Assembly: GCA_030743445.1 (NCBI GenBank)
Contig: JASLSL010000306.1
Coordinates: 1 to 7,621 of the forward strand
Direction: 5' to 3'
DNA length: 7,621 nt
Source: Alphaproteobacteria bacterium
GTDB lineage: Bacteria; Pseudomonadota; Alphaproteobacteria; UBA8366
Under the pieces are notes generated by a model. That model was not told the origin of the DNA. It did not search any database and saw only the letters and a program-made list of their open reading frames with translations. Positions 5,831 through 7,621 of the stretch are shown one piece after another. The number at the start of each line of letters is the position of its first letter. The stretch's first letter is position 1. The position numbers were made by a program, and so were the translations under genes.

Positions 5831-7285
5831 TCAGTCGCAAACGATCAGCGAATAGGGATCGTGTTCTTCGGCCATGGTGGGGGTCCAGCCGGTCTCGGCG
5901 AGCAGCTTTTTCAACGCCTCGAGGTCGAGATCGTTGAAGTACCCGGCGGCGCGGCGCGCCTCCCCACCACCGCCGGCGCTGCAGCGATAGGTCAGGATCA
6001 AGTGGGCGGCGGCCTTGCGGGTGCGGACCAGCAGGGCGGCGAGGTCGTGGATGTATTCCAGGAGCTCCAGCGCCAAGGCGCAGTCCCAGGCGCCGTCCGG
6101 AAACTGGCCGTCGTTGAGGTCGCAGACGACGGTGGTTTCCGCGAACCGCAGCAGGTCTAGCGGCGTATATGCGACGCCGGGATCGAGATGGCCGATCGGC
6201 GCCATCAACCCGGCGCCGAGATCGAGAATCCGGCCTTGCTTGGGCAGATGCGGCGCGGCGAGTTTGGCGCGCTCTTCCGCCCCATGCTCGAGATTGGCGG
6301 TATGGCTCCAGCGCCAGCCGTCGGTGCCCTTGGCGTCGATCAGGCGGCGGGTCAGATCGGCCTTGGCCGCGGCGTCGAAATCCTCCGACAGACCGGGCGG
6401 TTGCGGCGGGTAGGCGACGAAGGGCCCATCGTAGACCGGCTGGCGTTTCAGTCCCGGCGCCAGGGCGACTATGTTGCCGACCTCGTTGCCGGGAACCCAG
6501 GGGATCAGCGGTCCCGGCAGATGGGCATGGGGAAACCAGCGCAGCAGGTAGCCGACCCCGGTGAGGCTGTCGAGCGCCGCTGTCAGTTGGGCCGCGCCTT
6601 CCGGCGTTCCGTGCACCGGACCGCGTTCCAGCAATATCGCCGAGACGTGCCCGGTCTGAAGCAGGCCCTTGGCGCCGGCGATGATCTGCGGCTCCATGCC
6701 TTCGGCATCGATCTTGATATAGACCCGTCGCTTGTGCAGTTCGGGCCGCTCGGCCAAAAGACCGTCGAGGCTGACCACCGGAATCGACACCGGCGCCATC
6801 GAGCCTTCGATATCGTCGGGCCGCTCGCCGCCTAGGCTGTGCCCCATCGACGACCGGTGCCACAGCCGCGCGGTGCCGGCCGCGGCGCCGGCGGCGGCGG
6901 CGACGACCTCGATCTCGTCCCCGGTTTTATTCTCGGCCAACACCGCCAACAAATTCGCGACGTTGAAGGGATGCGGCTCGATCGCCAGCACCGAGACGCC
7001 GCCGCATTCGACCGTCGCCGCGGTCAAGGCGAAGACGCCGAAATGGGCGCCGACATCGATGAACACGTCGCCCGGCCGGAGATGGGCGTCGAGGAACGCC
7101 CGCGCCGGATACTCCCAGCCCCCCTGTTCGGACTCGTGGCGCGCCAACATGCGCAGGCCCGGATCGTCGGCGAAATTCCCCGGCAGCGGGATGACGAAAC
7201 GCGGCGTTCCGTCGGGCCGCCGCTGCACCGATTCGAGCACGGTGCGATCGTCCAACCATTTCCTATCGTCGCGGGAGTCGGTCAT
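5831..7285 (-). CDS. Two-domain FkbM methyltransferase / class I SAM methyltransferase-like protein
   Basis: This 484-residue protein seems to carry two SAM-methyltransferase units. The N-terminal half (about 60-280) is FkbM-like: FIDVGAHFGVF at 75-85 is the SAM-binding motif I, AIEPHPFNVANL at 101-112 holds the acidic residue for the ribose, and KIDAEGMEP at 191-199 is the FkbM hallmark. FkbM enzymes O-methylate sugars or polyketides. The C-terminal part (about 325-484) has RILDLGAGL at 352-360, TPLDLL at 374-379, VVCDLNDGQFP at 387-396 and WDCALALELLEYIHDL at 400-415, the layout of a second class I Rossmann methyltransferase. The ATG at 7285 is the only start available: an in-frame stop lies 12 nt upstream. 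No Shine-Dalgarno precedes it, so initiation may be weak or unconventional. The neighbouring glycosyltransferase-like gene suggests a glycan substrate. No signal peptide or membrane segment is evident. Confidence 0.85.
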   Translation of the reverse strand: MTDSRDDRKWLDDRTVLESVQRRPDGTPRFVIPLPGNFADDPGLRMLARHESEQGGWEYPARAFLDAHLRPGDVFIDVGAHFGVFALTAATVECGGVSVLAIEPHPFNVANLLAVLAENKTGDEIEVVAAAAGAAAGTARLWHRSSMGHSLGGERPDDIEGSMAPVSIPVVSLDGLLAERPELHKRRVYIKIDAEGMEPQIIAGAKGLLQTGHVSAILLERGPVHGTPEGAAQLTAALDSLTGVGYLLRWFPHAHLPGPLIPWVPGNEVGNIVALAPGLKRQPVYDGPFVAYPPQPPGLSEDFDAAAKADLTRRLIDAKGTDGWRWSHTANLEHGAEERAKLAAPHLPKQGRILDLGAGLMAPIGHLDPGVAYTPLDLLRFAETTVVCDLNDGQFPDGAWDCALALELLEYIHDLAALLVRTRKAAAHLILTYRCSAGGGGEARRAAGYFNDLDLEALKKLLAETGWTPTMAEEHDPYSLIVCD

Positions 7286-7357
7286 GGATATACGGGGTCA
7301 TGGCAATACGGCCACGACTCTAACAGCGGCTGGCAGATACAATTAAGATATGTGCGC

Positions 7358-7371
7358 ATATTTATAAATAT
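7358..7371. repeat. 14-bp perfect AT palindrome
   Basis: ATATTTATAAATAT is a perfect 14-bp palindrome made only of A and T. It abuts a second inverted repeat, ATATG-TGCG-CATAT at 7348-7361. Both lie in the AT-rich spacer upstream of the methyltransferase gene and overlap the proposed -10 element, so a regulator bound here could block that promoter. Confidence 0.6.
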
Positions 7372-7389
7372 TTTACCTCGTGTGAACAA
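7361..7389 (-). promoter_or_regulatory. Possible promoter of the two-domain methyltransferase gene
   Basis: On the minus strand TTGTTC (7389-7384) and TATAAA (7366-7361) are separated by exactly 17 bp. The -10 matches the sigma-70 consensus at five of six positions; the -35 keeps only TTG. Transcription would begin near 7354 and give a leader of about 70 nt. In a region this rich in A and T, chance -10 matches are common, so this is tentative. Confidence 0.35.
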
Positions 7390-7430
7390 TAATTAAATAA
7401 TATGCATGCCTATAATAGCATGAAAACGGC

Positions 7431-7621
7431 TTATTTCCGCTCTTTTTCGCCGGCGAAATCGATCAGGGCGGCGCGCACCCGATCCACCACCTCGTCCCAG
7501 TCGCCGGGCGTGGCCTGCCGGAACAGGCGCATGGTCGGATACCATGGGGCATCTTCGCGCTTGTATAGCCAGCGCCAGTCGGGCGAGTACGGCAGCAGGG
7601 TCCAGACCGGGCGCGCCAGCG
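7431..7621 (-). CDS. C-terminus of a TPR-linked glycosyltransferase-like protein (partial)
   Basis: The last 62 codons of a minus-strand gene enter from the right edge and end at TAA (7433-7431). The reading frame gives LARPVWTLLPYSPDWRWLYK, then REDAPWYPTMRLFRQ, then PGDWDEVVDRVRAALIDFAG and a charged tail. The PVW-LLP, DWRWL, WYPTMRLFRQ and GDW-VV-RV pattern is the conserved tail of bacterial tetratricopeptide-repeat proteins whose C-terminal half is a glycosyltransferase-like (GT-B, heptosyltransferase-related) domain, common in alphaproteobacteria and cyanobacteria. The TPR and the main catalytic part are outside the window. Codon use is GC-rich and normal for the region, with no sign of decay. 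It precedes the methyltransferase gene by 145 bp and suggests a glycoconjugate locus. The family call relies on recognising this tail and would be settled by the full gene. Confidence 0.7.
   Translation of the reverse strand, partial: LARPVWTLLPYSPDWRWLYKREDAPWYPTMRLFRQATPGDWDEVVDRVRAALIDFAGEKERK

Noticed and set aside
7405..7422. CATGC-N8-GCATG hairpin just after the glycosyltransferase-like stop as a terminator
   Set aside because: The stem is only 5 bp, with a large AT-rich loop and no T-run in the transcribed direction.

Overview
The window is GC-rich DNA from an alphaproteobacterium. The form of the sdhCDAB operon, the style of the SdhC/SdhD anchors and the surface-glycan type genes suggest a Rhodospirillales-like lineage; this is inferred from protein character, not from a search. 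Every supported gene lies on the minus strand, so transcription reads from high to low coordinates.

Layout in transcription order. (1) 7621-7431: the C-terminal 62 codons of a protein resembling TPR-linked glycosyltransferases. (2) 7430-7286: a short, very AT-rich spacer with overlapping palindromes and a possible promoter. (3) 7285-5831: a two-domain protein with an FkbM-type methyltransferase followed by a second class I SAM-methyltransferase-like domain. (4) 5733-4852: a CitE/malyl-CoA-lyase-family CoA-ester lyase. (5) 4851-3551: a 1.3 kb stretch with no convincing gene. It has an AT-rich island with inverted repeats (about 4708-4815), a GC-rich hairpin-dense block (about 3925-4707) and a second AT-rich island with clustered DnaA-box-like 9-mers (about 3796-3924). 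Nearest sdhC are symmetric elements and a possible sdh promoter. (6) 3550-194: sdhC-sdhD-sdhA-sdhB, tightly packed and probably translationally coupled. They encode the complete four-subunit succinate:quinone oxidoreductase, with all expected flavin, iron-sulfur and heme ligands visible. (7) 71-1: the first 23 codons of a PaiB-like FMN-binding protein.

How the genes fit together. The sdh operon supplies complex II, linking the TCA cycle to the quinone pool. The upstream lyase probably cleaves or forms a (methyl)malyl-CoA or citramalyl-CoA type thioester, giving acetyl-CoA or propionyl-CoA plus a 2-oxo acid, so it is metabolically close to the TCA cycle. The methyltransferase pair and the glycosyltransferase tail look like the edge of a polysaccharide or glycoconjugate locus.

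The most unusual part is the non-coding 3551-4851 stretch. Its AT-rich island holds two consensus DnaA boxes and one near match within 60 bp, next to a roughly 40-bp T-rich stretch. The adjacent block holds a long imperfect hairpin with a UUCG loop and several short direct repeats. A replication origin, an undescribed structured RNA or a regulatory hub are possible explanations; none is proven by the sequence alone.
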